A model generated the notes under the pieces. The model worked only from the letters and a program-made list of their open reading frames with translations, made no database searches and was not told the origin of the DNA. A program made the position numbers and the translations under genes. Of a stretch of DNA of 64,000 bases, positions 55,935 to 64,000 are shown piece by piece. Where the stretch lies: positions 248,001 to 312,000 of the forward strand of contig NZ_FNIV01000003.1 in NCBI RefSeq assembly GCF_900104135.1. Direction: 5' to 3'. How positions within the stretch are numbered: position 1 is the stretch's first letter; every line of letters begins with the position of its first letter. The DNA is from Halomonas shengliensis (lineage in GTDB: Bacteria > Pseudomonadota > Gammaproteobacteria > Pseudomonadales > Halomonadaceae).

Positions 55935-57800
55935 ATGTCAAGGATGCCTCGACCGTCACGCCGGACCACCACACTACTGCTGCTGAGCCTGTTGGCGCCG
56001 CTAGCCAGCGCCCAGTCGCCGGATGCCTCGCCTGCCGGTGAGTCGGTACCCACGGTGCATGGCCTGGCGCTCTACGGCGAGCCGGCGCTGCCGGAGGGTT
56101 TTGCCCACTTCCCCTATGTCGACCCCGAGGCGCCCAGCGGCGGCACCCTGACCCAGGCGGCGGTAGGCGGCAGCTTCGACTCCACCAACCCCTTCATCAT
56201 CCGTGGCACCCCGGCCGCGGATGTCTCGCAGATCTACGACACCCTGCTGGCCGGCAACCCCGACGAGCCCTTCTCGCTCTACGGGCTGCTCGCCGAGGGC
56301 ATCCGCCTCGATCCAGCACGCGAGTGGGTGGAGTTCGACCTGCGTCCCGCGGCGCGCTTCCACGACGGCGAGCCAGTGACCGCCGAGGACGTGGTGTTAA
56401 GCTTCGAATTGCTCACCGAACAGGGCAATCCCTTCTACGGCGCCTACTACGCCGACGTGGAGGCGGTGACGGCGCTGGACACCGACACCGTGCGCTTCGA
56501 CTTCGCCTCGACCCACTCCCGAGAGCTGCCACTGATCGTCGGCCAGCTGCCGGTGCTGCCGAAACATTACTGGGAAGGCCGCGACTTCACCTCCCCGACC
56601 CTCGATGCCCATCCCGGCTCCGGCCCCTACCGCATCGCGGAGGTCGACCCGGGGCGGCGCATCGTCTATGAACGTGACCCCGACTACTGGGGACGCCAGC
56701 TGCCGGTCAATCGCGGCCGCCACAACATCGACCGCCTGGTCTATGACTATTATCGTGACCGCGACATCGCCTGGGAGGCCTTCAAGGCGGGCCTGCTGGA
56801 CTTTCGCATCGACGCACGCGCCGCCACCTGGGCGATCGGCTATGACTTCCCCGCCTTCGAGGAGGGGCTGGTGAGGAAGGTCACGGTGCCGGACGGCCAG
56901 CCGGCACGCATGCAGGCTTTCGTCTTCAACCTGCGCAAGGAGCGGTTCCAGGACCGGCGCGTGCGCGAGGCGCTGGCGCTGACCTTCGATTTCCCCTGGC
57001 TCAACGCCAACATCTTCTATGACGCCTACCGGCGCACCGAGAGCTTCTTCCAGAACTCCGAGATGGCCGCCGAGGGGCTGCCGAGCGACGCCGAGCTCGA
57101 GGTGCTGGCCCCCTGGCGAGACGAGCTCCCCGAGGCGGTCTTCACCGAACCGGTGCCCCTGGAGCAGCCCGACGCCCTGCGCGAGCGCCTGCGCCGGGCC
57201 CTAGAGCTGCTGCGCGAGGCGGGCTACCGGGTCGACGACGGACGCCTGGTGGACGGCGAGACGGGAGAGCCGCTGACCCTCGAGGTGCTGCTCTACGACA
57301 CCGGCCTTGAGCGGGTGGTGCAGCCGATGCTGCGAAACATGGCGCGCCTCGGCATCCAGGGGCGCATCCGCATCGTCGATATCAACCAGTACCTCAACCG
57401 GCTGCGCGGCTTCGACTTCGACATGGTGATCGGCCAGTTCCCCCAGTCCAACAACCCCGGCAACGAGCAGCGGGAGTTCTGGACCGGCGACTTCGCCGAG
57501 GTGCCCCAGAGCCGCAACCTCATGGGGCTCGACCACCCCGCGGTGGACGACCTGGTGGCCCGACTGATCCGTGCCGACAGCCGTGAGGAGCTCAACACCC
57601 TGGCCCGGGCGCTGGACCGCGTCCTGCTGCACCTGCATATCGTCATTCCCCACTACCACTCCGGGGAGACCCGTATCGCGGTGTGGGACAAGTTCGGCTG
57701 GCCCGAGCCCGGCCCCGAATACGGCATGGACATGGCCGCCTGGTGGGTCGACCCCGAGCGGGCGGCCCTCATCGAACGTCGCCAGCGCGGAGGCCGCTAA
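55935..57800 (+). CDS. yejA: Peptide ABC transporter substrate-binding protein (YejA-like)
   Basis: A 621-residue periplasmic SBP_bac_5-family protein. The signal peptide is residues 1-26 (ends ASAQ). The early segment VHGLALYGEPALPEGFAHFPYVDPEAPSGG is typical of YejA. Later DWYVGRQLPVNRGRHNIDRLVYDYYRDR-like text is the conserved mid-region. YejABEF imports peptides, including microcin C in enterobacteria. A second in-frame ATG three codons later is an alternative start. It leads the four-gene operon. Confidence 0.88.
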   Translation: MSRMPRPSRRTTTLLLLSLLAPLASAQSPDASPAGESVPTVHGLALYGEPALPEGFAHFPYVDPEAPSGGTLTQAAVGGSFDSTNPFIIRGTPAADVSQIYDTLLAGNPDEPFSLYGLLAEGIRLDPAREWVEFDLRPAARFHDGEPVTAEDVVLSFELLTEQGNPFYGAYYADVEAVTALDTDTVRFDFASTHSRELPLIVGQLPVLPKHYWEGRDFTSPTLDAHPGSGPYRIAEVDPGRRIVYERDPDYWGRQLPVNRGRHNIDRLVYDYYRDRDIAWEAFKAGLLDFRIDARAATWAIGYDFPAFEEGLVRKVTVPDGQPARMQAFVFNLRKERFQDRRVREALALTFDFPWLNANIFYDAYRRTESFFQNSEMAAEGLPSDAELEVLAPWRDELPEAVFTEPVPLEQPDALRERLRRALELLREAGYRVDDGRLVDGETGEPLTLEVLLYDTGLERVVQPMLRNMARLGIQGRIRIVDINQYLNRLRGFDFDMVIGQFPQSNNPGNEQREFWTGDFAEVPQSRNLMGLDHPAVDDLVARLIRADSREELNTLARALDRVLLHLHIVIPHYHSGETRIAVWDKFGWPEPGPEYGMDMAAWWVDPERAALIERRQRGGR

Positions 57801-57803
57801 GCC

Positions 57804-58877
57804 ATGGGTCGCTATGTCCTGCGTCGCCTGCTGCTGATGATCCCCACCCTGCTGGGGATCATGCTGCTCAACTTCATCATCGTGCAGGCCGCCCCGGGGG
57901 GCCCCATCGACCAGATGCTGGCTCGCTTCGAGGGGGCCGATGCCATGGCCAGCACCCGCCTGGATACCGGCGGCGGCGAGGTGGTGGTGCAGAACGAGTC
58001 GCGCGGCGCGCGCGGCATCGACCCGCGCTTCATCGAGCAGCTCGAGGCGCAGTTCGGCTTCGACCAGCCGGCCCACGAGCGCTTCCTCGGCATGCTGGCC
58101 GACTACGCCACCTTCGACTTCGGTACCAGCTTCTTCCGCGACCGGCCGGTGATCGAGCTGATGATCGAGCGCCTGCCGGTGTCGGTGTCGCTGGGACTCT
58201 GGACCACCCTGCTGGTCTACCTGATCTCCATCCCGCTGGGGATCCGCAAGGCGCTGACCCACGGCTCGCGCTTCGATGTCTGGACCTCGGGACTGGTCAT
58301 CGTCGGCTACGCCATCCCCGGCTTCCTGTTCGCCATCCTGCTGGTGGTACTGTTCGCCGGGGGCAGCTACTGGGACCTCTTCCCGCTGCGCGGCCTCACC
58401 TCGCCCAACTTCGATGACCTATCCACCTGGGGCAAGGTCAAGGACTACGCCTGGCACATCACCCTGCCGGTGATCGCCATGACCATCGGCAGCTTCGCCA
58501 CCCTGACCATGCTGACCAAGAACAGCTTCCTCGACGAGATCCACAAGCAGTATGTGCTCACCGCCCGCGCCAAGGGCGCCAGCGACCGGCGCGTGCTCTA
58601 CGGCCACGTCTTCCGCAACGCCATGCTGATCATCATCGCCGGCCTGCCCGGGGCCCTGGTGTCGATCTTCTTCACCGGGTCACTGCTGATCGAGGTAATC
58701 TTCTCCCTGGAGGGGCTCGGGCTGCTCGGCTTCGAGGCGGTGATGCAGCGCGACTACCCGGTGATCTTCGGCACCCTCTTCCTCTATACCCTGATCGGGC
58801 TGCTGCTCAAGCTGGTCTCCGATCTGACCTATGTGTGGGTCGACCCGCGCATCGACTTCGAGACACGGGAGTCCTGA
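57804..58877 (+). CDS. yejB: Peptide ABC transporter permease YejB
   Basis: A 357-residue inner-membrane permease of the DppB type with six helices. It begins [20 protein letters not shown] and has a periplasmic insertion (residues 45-130) typical of YejB. The EAA-like loop for the ATPase is [20 protein letters not shown]. It starts three bases after the yejA stop and pairs with YejE. Confidence 0.92.
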   Translation: MGRYVLRRLLLMIPTLLGIMLLNFIIVQAAPGGPIDQMLARFEGADAMASTRLDTGGGEVVVQNESRGARGIDPRFIEQLEAQFGFDQPAHERFLGMLADYATFDFGTSFFRDRPVIELMIERLPVSVSLGLWTTLLVYLISIPLGIRKALTHGSRFDVWTSGLVIVGYAIPGFLFAILLVVLFAGGSYWDLFPLRGLTSPNFDDLSTWGKVKDYAWHITLPVIAMTIGSFATLTMLTKNSFLDEIHKQYVLTARAKGASDRRVLYGHVFRNAMLIIIAGLPGALVSIFFTGSLLIEVIFSLEGLGLLGFEAVMQRDYPVIFGTLFLYTLIGLLLKLVSDLTYVWVDPRIDFETRES

Positions 58878-58881
58878 GCCG

Positions 58882-59949
58882 ATGGCCCTATCGTTCGCCT
58901 CCCTGGCCGGGCGCGTCTCGCCCATCACCCGCCGCCGCCTGCGAGTCTTTCGTGCCAACCGCCGCGCCTGGGTGTCGCTGTGGCTGTTCACCGCGCTGTT
59001 CGTGGTGAGCCTCGCCGCCGAGCTGATCGCCAACGACAAGCCGCTGGTGATGCAGTACCAGGGCGACTGGTACGTGCCGCTGCTGGTCGACTACCCGGAG
59101 ACCGAGTTCGGCGGCTTCCTGCCCACTACCGCCGACTATCACGACCCCTTCGTCCAGGCGCAGATCGCCGAGCACGGCTGGGCGCTGTGGCCACCGGTAC
59201 CCTTCTCCTACCAGACCCTGGACATGCAGATGATGCGGCCCTCGCCGGCACCGCCGGATGGCCGCCACTGGCTGGGCACCGACGACCAGGGGCGCGACGT
59301 GCTGGCGCGGGTGATCTACGGCTTTCGCCTCTCGGTGGTGTTCGCCCTGGTCCTCACCGCGGGCTCGCTGGCCCTGGGGGTGCTGGTGGGCGGCATCCAG
59401 GGCTACTTCGGTGGCAAGACCGACCTGATCGGCCAGCGCCTGACCGAGATCTGGCAGGGGCTGCCGGTGCTCTTCCTGCTGATCATCCTGGCCAGCTTCG
59501 TGCAGCCGGGCTTCTGGTGGCTGCTGGGCATCATGCTGCTGTTCTCCTGGCTGGGCCTGATCGACGTGGTACGCGCCGAATTCCTGCGCGCCCGCAACCT
59601 GGAGTACGTGCGCGCCGCCCGGGCCATGGGGCTCCCGCCGCGGCTGATCATGTGGCGCCATGTGCTGCCCAACGCCATGGTCGCCACCCTGACCTTCATC
59701 CCCTTCCTGTTCACCGGCGCCATCACCACCCTCACCGCCCTGGACTTCCTGGGCTTCGGCCTGCCCCCGGGCTCCCCGTCGCTGGGGGAGCTGGTGGCCC
59801 AGGGCAAGAACAACCTGCACGCCCCCTGGCTCGGCATCACCGCCTTCGTCAGCCTGTCGCTGATGCTCTCGCTGCTGGTGTTCATCGGCGAGGGGCTGCG
59901 CGACGCCTTCGACCCGCGGCATATCCAGAGGAGTCCCGCCGATGCCTGA
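58882..59949 (+). CDS. yejE: Peptide ABC transporter permease YejE
   Basis: A 355-residue permease of the DppC type. It has one N-terminal helix (about 28-48), a periplasmic stretch rich in aromatic residues, the conserved HWLGTDDQGRDVLARVIYGFR, and five further helices. The EAA loop is EYVRAARAMGLPPRLIMWRHV. It overlaps yejF by eight bases. GGGAG lies upstream of the ATG within the end of yejB. Confidence 0.92.
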   Translation: MALSFASLAGRVSPITRRRLRVFRANRRAWVSLWLFTALFVVSLAAELIANDKPLVMQYQGDWYVPLLVDYPETEFGGFLPTTADYHDPFVQAQIAEHGWALWPPVPFSYQTLDMQMMRPSPAPPDGRHWLGTDDQGRDVLARVIYGFRLSVVFALVLTAGSLALGVLVGGIQGYFGGKTDLIGQRLTEIWQGLPVLFLLIILASFVQPGFWWLLGIMLLFSWLGLIDVVRAEFLRARNLEYVRAARAMGLPPRLIMWRHVLPNAMVATLTFIPFLFTGAITTLTALDFLGFGLPPGSPSLGELVAQGKNNLHAPWLGITAFVSLSLMLSLLVFIGEGLRDAFDPRHIQRSPADA

Positions 59950-61552
59950 CCTGCTGCGCCTGGAGGAGTTCTCCATCGCCTTCGACGGCGTCACCGTGGT
60001 GGACCGCCTCTCGCTCAGGGTGGGACGCGGCGAGACCCTGGCGCTGGTGGGCGAATCGGGCTCCGGCAAGTCGGTCACCGCCTTGGGGGCCATGGACCTG
60101 TTGCCGCGCAACGCCGGCGTCAGCGGCGGCCGCTTCCTGGGCGATACCGACCTCTCGCGCCTCAAGGGCCGGGAGTGGCAGGGGCTGCGCGGTGGCCGGG
60201 TCGGCTTCGTGTTCCAGGAGCCGATGACCTCGCTCAACCCACTGCACACCGTGGGCAAGCAGATCGGCGAAACCCTGCGCCTGCACCAGGGCCTCGCCGG
60301 CCGGGCGGCGCGGGCCCGGGTCATCGAGTTGCTCGCCCAGGTGAAGCTGCCGCGCCCCGAGGAGCTCGCCGACGCCTGGCCCCACCAGCTCTCCGGGGGA
60401 CAGCGCCAGCGGGTGATGATCGCCATGGCCATCGCCAACGACCCCGCCCTGCTGATCGCCGACGAGCCCACCACGGCGCTGGACGTCACCGTGCAGCAGG
60501 AGATCCTCGCCCTGCTCGCCGAGCTGCGCGACCGCCACGGCATGGGCATGCTCTTCATCACCCACGACCTCAACCTGGTGCGTCGCCACGCCGATCGCGT
60601 CTGCGTGCTCTACCAGGGCCGCGAGCAGGAGACCGGTCCCGTGGCGCGGGTCTTCGACGCCCCGCAAAGCGCCTACACCCGCACCCTGCTGGCGGCCGAG
60701 CCCGAGGGACGCCCCGCCCCGGTCAGCGACCCGGCGATGCTGCTTTCCGCCAAGGGGCTCGGCGTACGCTTCCAGCGCCCCAAGCGGCTGCTGATGAAGC
60801 GCCCGCCCGCCTTCGAGGCGGTTCGCCCGCTGTCGCTTTCGCTCGGCCGTGGCGAGACGCTGGGCATCGTCGGCGAGTCCGGCTCTGGCAAGACCACCCT
60901 GGCCCAGGCCCTATTGCGCCTGGTGGAGAGCCGCGGCGAGATCACCCTGAGTGACACCCGCCTGGACGCCCTCAGCGGGGCAGCGCTGCGGCGCATGCGC
61001 CAGCGCGCCCAGATCGTCTTCCAGGACCCCTTCGGCTCGCTCTCCCCGCGCCTGCCGGTCTCGGAGATCATCAGCGAGGGGCTGCGCTTCCACCATCCCG
61101 AGCTTGGCGAGCCGGAGGTCAGGCGGCGGGTCGCCGCTACCCTGCGTGAGGTGGGCCTGCCAGAGGACTGCGCCGGACGCTACCCCCACGAATTCTCCGG
61201 CGGCCAGCGCCAGCGCATCGCCGTGGCCCGCGCCATCATCCTCGAACCGGAGCTGCTGGTACTGGACGAACCCACCTCGGCGCTGGATCGCACCGTGCAG
61301 AAGCAGCTGGTGGCGCTGTTGCGTGACCTCCAGGCCCGGCGTGGGCTGAGCTACCTGTTCATCAGCCACGACCTGGCGGTGGTGCGCGCCATGGCCCATC
61401 GACTCCTGGTGCTCAAGGAGGGCGAGGTGGTCGAGGAAGGCGACTGCCTCGAGGTGCTGGCCAGGCCGCGCAGCGACTACACCCGGGCGCTGGTGACCGC
61501 GGCGGGCCTGGCCCCTAACGTGGAAGCAGCGCCCGTTCGGGGCGGGGACTGA
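59942..61552 (+). CDS. yejF: Peptide ABC transporter ATP-binding protein YejF (double ABC)
   Basis: A 536-residue cytoplasmic ATPase with two complete ABC modules in tandem. The first has Walker A GESGSGKS, signature LSGGQRQRV and Walker B LLIADEPTTALD. The second has GESGSGKT, FSGGQRQRI and LLVLDEPTSALD. One chain therefore supplies both sites to the YejBE permease. It closes the operon. Confidence 0.94.
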   Translation: MPDLLRLEEFSIAFDGVTVVDRLSLRVGRGETLALVGESGSGKSVTALGAMDLLPRNAGVSGGRFLGDTDLSRLKGREWQGLRGGRVGFVFQEPMTSLNPLHTVGKQIGETLRLHQGLAGRAARARVIELLAQVKLPRPEELADAWPHQLSGGQRQRVMIAMAIANDPALLIADEPTTALDVTVQQEILALLAELRDRHGMGMLFITHDLNLVRRHADRVCVLYQGREQETGPVARVFDAPQSAYTRTLLAAEPEGRPAPVSDPAMLLSAKGLGVRFQRPKRLLMKRPPAFEAVRPLSLSLGRGETLGIVGESGSGKTTLAQALLRLVESRGEITLSDTRLDALSGAALRRMRQRAQIVFQDPFGSLSPRLPVSEIISEGLRFHHPELGEPEVRRRVAATLREVGLPEDCAGRYPHEFSGGQRQRIAVARAIILEPELLVLDEPTSALDRTVQKQLVALLRDLQARRGLSYLFISHDLAVVRAMAHRLLVLKEGEVVEEGDCLEVLARPRSDYTRALVTAAGLAPNVEAAPVRGGD

Positions 61553-61605
61553 GGCCCCAGCCCTCGGCTATACTCGGCGCGTCGCCACCTCCCGACGGGT
61601 TTCCG

Positions 61606-63396
61606 ATGCGCCGTTCCCTGCTCTGCCAGATCCTCCTGCTGGCCCTGCTCTGCCTGCTCGGCCCCGCCATCGGCATGGCGGCCACGGCGCCGCCCCAGGA
61701 CATCACCGGCTGGGAGTGGCGCTGGGGAGACAGCCCCCTGGATGCCTCGGGGTCACCCGCCTGGCTCAAAGACGCCGGCAGCGGCGAATGGCAGGTGATC
61801 GACTTCCCTTCCAACCCGCCCGGCCGGGCCGGTCATGAGCACCTCTGGCTGCGCACCACCCTGCCCGAGGGCGAGTGGCGGGACCCGGTGATCTACCTCT
61901 ACAGCATCGACCTGATCGCCCAGTTCTTCCTCGACGGCGAGCCGCTCTACCAGTACGGCGAGTTCGATGACGTGGGGCGCGGCCGCTTCGCGGGCTGGCC
62001 CTGGCACATGATCGAGCTGCCCGAGGACTTCGCCGGCAAGCCGCTGCACGTGCGGGTCTTCTCGGACTACACCGACATCGGCCTGTGGGGCGAGGTGAAG
62101 CTGATAGACCGCTTCGACGCCCTGACCATGATCGTGCAGCGCGCCTGGGACGATGTGGTGATCGCCGGTGTCTCGCTGCTGCTGGCCCTGCTGGCCGGGG
62201 GCTTCGCCGCCATCGGCGCCCAGCGCCAGAGCCTCGCCGCGGTGGCGCTCTTCTCGCTGGCCGCCGGCGCCATGATCCTCGCCGAGACCCAGTTCAGCCA
62301 GCTGATGCTCAATCGGCCGCTGCTGTGGGATGGCATCGCCGCCACCGGCTACTTCACCCTCCCGGTGGCCATGGGGCTGCTGCTGACCCACTGGCTGGAA
62401 GGATGGCCACGACGCTGGATGCAGGGGCTGTGGCGGCTGCACCTGGTCTATCTCGTGGCCGCCCTGGTCCTGATCCTCACCGGGCGCGTCAGCATCGCCG
62501 CGACCTTTCCCCCGTTCGACCTGCTGCTGGCGATCACCCTGCCCATGATGCTGGTGCTGGCCAGCTGGCGGCTGCGTCGTCTGAACGGCGAGCAGCACTG
62601 GATCATCGGCAGCTTCGCGCTGATCGCCCTGCTGTTGCTGGCCGACATGGCGGTGGCCCATGGCCTGCTAGCCTGGCGCAAGGTACCGGTCAGCCTGGGG
62701 CTGCTCGCCTTCACCCTGGCCATCGTCGGGGTCTCGCTGTGGCACTACCGTCATACCCAGCAGCAGCTGGCGCGGCTCAACCGCCACCTGGAGGAGCAGG
62801 TACGCGAACGCACCGCCGAGCTCGACCGCCTGGTGCACAAGCTGGAGGGGTACTCCTACGAGGATCCGCTCACCGGACTCAAGAACCGACGCTTCTTCGA
62901 CGAGCTGCTGCAGCACGAGGCGAGCCGCGCGGACCGCGAGGGGAAGCCGCTGTCGCTGATCATGATCGACCTGGACCACTTCAAGCGGATCAATGATCGC
63001 TACGGGCACGAGGCGGGGGACGGCGTGCTGATGGCGGTGGCCCAGCTGCTGCAGGAGCACTTCCGCGATGCCGACGTGGTGTGTCGCATGGGGGGCGAGG
63101 AGTTTGTCGCCCTGCTGCCCGGCGCCACCACCGAGCGCGCCGAGGCCCGGGCCAGGGACCTGGTCGAGCGGGTCCGGCGGCTCCGGCTGCAGCATGGCGA
63201 TCTGGCGTTGCCAACACTCACCCTCTCCTGCGGCGTGGCCACCTATCCCTGTCACGCCCGGGAGCCCATCGCCCTGCTGGGGCTCGCCGACAAGGCGCTC
63301 TACCAGGCCAAGTACCAGGGGCGCGACCGCAGCGCGACCTGGAACAGGGCAACCAGCGATCCGGATCCGGCACCCCCTGGCGCCGCCGGCACCTGA
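61606..63396 (+). CDS. Membrane diguanylate cyclase (7TMR-DISM-like sensor plus GGDEF)
   Basis: A 596-residue c-di-GMP synthase. A signal-like helix (1-25) leads to a periplasmic jelly-roll sensor (about 30-175), then seven membrane helices (180-385), a short coiled coil (390-420) and a GGDEF domain. The active site is GGEEF (496-500), a functional variant. An RxxD product-inhibition site (Arg487-Asp490) lies five residues before it. The order resembles 7TMR-DISM receptors that sense carbohydrate-like ligands. It probably acts alone; no phosphodiesterase is nearby. Confidence 0.88.
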   Translation: MRRSLLCQILLLALLCLLGPAIGMAATAPPQDITGWEWRWGDSPLDASGSPAWLKDAGSGEWQVIDFPSNPPGRAGHEHLWLRTTLPEGEWRDPVIYLYSIDLIAQFFLDGEPLYQYGEFDDVGRGRFAGWPWHMIELPEDFAGKPLHVRVFSDYTDIGLWGEVKLIDRFDALTMIVQRAWDDVVIAGVSLLLALLAGGFAAIGAQRQSLAAVALFSLAAGAMILAETQFSQLMLNRPLLWDGIAATGYFTLPVAMGLLLTHWLEGWPRRWMQGLWRLHLVYLVAALVLILTGRVSIAATFPPFDLLLAITLPMMLVLASWRLRRLNGEQHWIIGSFALIALLLLADMAVAHGLLAWRKVPVSLGLLAFTLAIVGVSLWHYRHTQQQLARLNRHLEEQVRERTAELDRLVHKLEGYSYEDPLTGLKNRRFFDELLQHEASRADREGKPLSLIMIDLDHFKRINDRYGHEAGDGVLMAVAQLLQEHFRDADVVCRMGGEEFVALLPGATTERAEARARDLVERVRRLRLQHGDLALPTLTLSCGVATYPCHAREPIALLGLADKALYQAKYQGRDRSATWNRATSDPDPAPPGAAGT

Positions 63397-63421
63397 GGCG
63401 CCGATCCCCTCGGGTCGCCGG

Positions 63422-64000
63422 TCAGAAGGCGGCGACCTCCTCGGCGTTCAGCTCCCGCCACTCCCCTTCGGAAAGCTCGCCCAGCGACAGCGGTCCGATG
63501 GACTCGCGGTGCAGGGCGACCACGTGATGGCCGATGGCGGCGAACATGCGCTTCACCTGGTGGTACTTGCCCTCGAAGAGGGTCAGCTCGGCGACGGTCG
63601 GTTCGCGCATGGCAAGCTCGGCCGGGCGGGTCGGCTTCTCCTCTCCATCGAGCAGGAGTCCCTCGGCGAAGCGGGCAATGGCGTCCTCGAGGGCGGCGCC
63701 CTCCAGCGGGTCAGCCAGGGTGACCCGGTAGACCTTGCCGCAACGATGCCTGGGGGAGGTGACGCGATGGGACCACTGGCCGTCATCGGATAGCAGCACC
63801 AGGCCGGTGGTGTCGACGTCCAGGCGCCCCACCGGCTGCAGGCGCTCCACCTTGGGCAGCGCGATCAGGTCGATGGCGCGGGGATAGAGGGTCCGGCGCG
63901 CCGTGCACTCCACCCCGGCCGGCTTGTGCAGCATCACGTAGCGCAGCCCCACCAGCGCCAGCGGCTGGCCGTTCCAGGTCACCTGGCTGGAGGCGTCCAC
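63422..64000 (-). CDS. rsuA: 16S rRNA pseudouridine(516) synthase RsuA (5' end outside window)
   Basis: At least 192 residues of a RsuA/RluB-family pseudouridine synthase are visible. The catalytic Asp lies in PVGRLDVDTTGLVLLSDDG, and the GKYHQVKRMFAAIGHHVVALHR segment is conserved. The window cuts it inside the N-terminal S4 RNA-binding domain; about 40 residues are missing, so the GTG at the edge is unlikely to be the start. RsuA makes pseudouridine 516 in 16S rRNA. Confidence 0.85.
   Translation of the reverse strand: MDASSQVTWNGQPLALVGLRYVMLHKPAGVECTARRTLYPRAIDLIALPKVERLQPVGRLDVDTTGLVLLSDDGQWSHRVTSPRHRCGKVYRVTLADPLEGAALEDAIARFAEGLLLDGEEKPTRPAELAMREPTVAELTLFEGKYHQVKRMFAAIGHHVVALHRESIGPLSLGELSEGEWRELNAEEVAAF

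Overview
The window is high-GC DNA packed with genes on both strands. It looks like a gammaproteobacterial chromosome, most likely Halomonadaceae (Halomonas-like). The basis is gene content and order: cysI with DUF934, arsC-wrbA-DUF2069, yccA-tusDCBE, gloB/methyltransferase/dnaQ, yejABEF, and a respiratory formate dehydrogenase locus with DUF3305/DUF3306 genes. The genus is an inference, because no rRNA or marker comparison was possible.

Layout. 1-4.4 kb: a 7TM inactive transglutaminase and a RimK-like ligase, then zur, hisI, a yidD away from its usual rnpA/yidC context, and sufE. 4.4-6.9 kb: a tyrosine recombinase and a KfrA-like coiled-coil DNA-binding protein, divergently transcribed around an AT-rich region with six exact heptamer repeats and an ACGT-rich dyad. 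7-15 kb: nfuA, metH, a MATE exporter, and sulfite reductase (cysI) with DUF934. 15-20 kb: smrA, a GGCT-fold protein, arsC-wrbA-DUF2069, then an apparently intact TnpB-only IS200/IS605 element with a recognisable right end. 19.5-22.7 kb: cytochrome c', a cytochrome b561-type protein, azlCD and pdxH.

22.7-28.2 kb: a PatZ-like lysine acetyltransferase divergent from a histone-deacetylase-fold enzyme, then an XRE-cupin regulator with a likely operator, and fdhD. 28.3-38.9 kb: the formate dehydrogenase locus (DUF3305, DUF3306, polyferredoxin, TorD chaperone, Tat-signal peptide protein, alpha, beta and gamma subunits), followed by DUF1244, moaB and moeA. It therefore combines a molybdoenzyme, its maturation factors and part of molybdenum cofactor synthesis. 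38.9-42.5 kb: acpH, tusEBCD, yccA, a Nudix hydrolase and tRNA-Ser(UGA). 42.5-49.8 kb: a K+/H+ antiporter, an orphan NMT1-like binding protein, an esterase, a yhhQ-type queuosine-precursor transporter behind a probable preQ1-I riboswitch, prpE and an ArsR regulator.

49.8-64 kb: sohB, an SCP2-domain protein, nudC, dnaQ, a possible 32-codon small gene, a methyltransferase, gloB, an MltD-like transglycosylase, the yejABEF peptide importer, a membrane diguanylate cyclase, and rsuA cut by the window end.

Most genes are ordinary housekeeping genes. The places most worth a second look are the recombinase/KfrA module, the TnpB element with its putative guide, the acetylation writer/eraser pair, the preQ1 switch, the moaB-moeA junction duplication, and the small ORF between the methyltransferase and dnaQ. 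No gap without a gene exceeds 300 bases.
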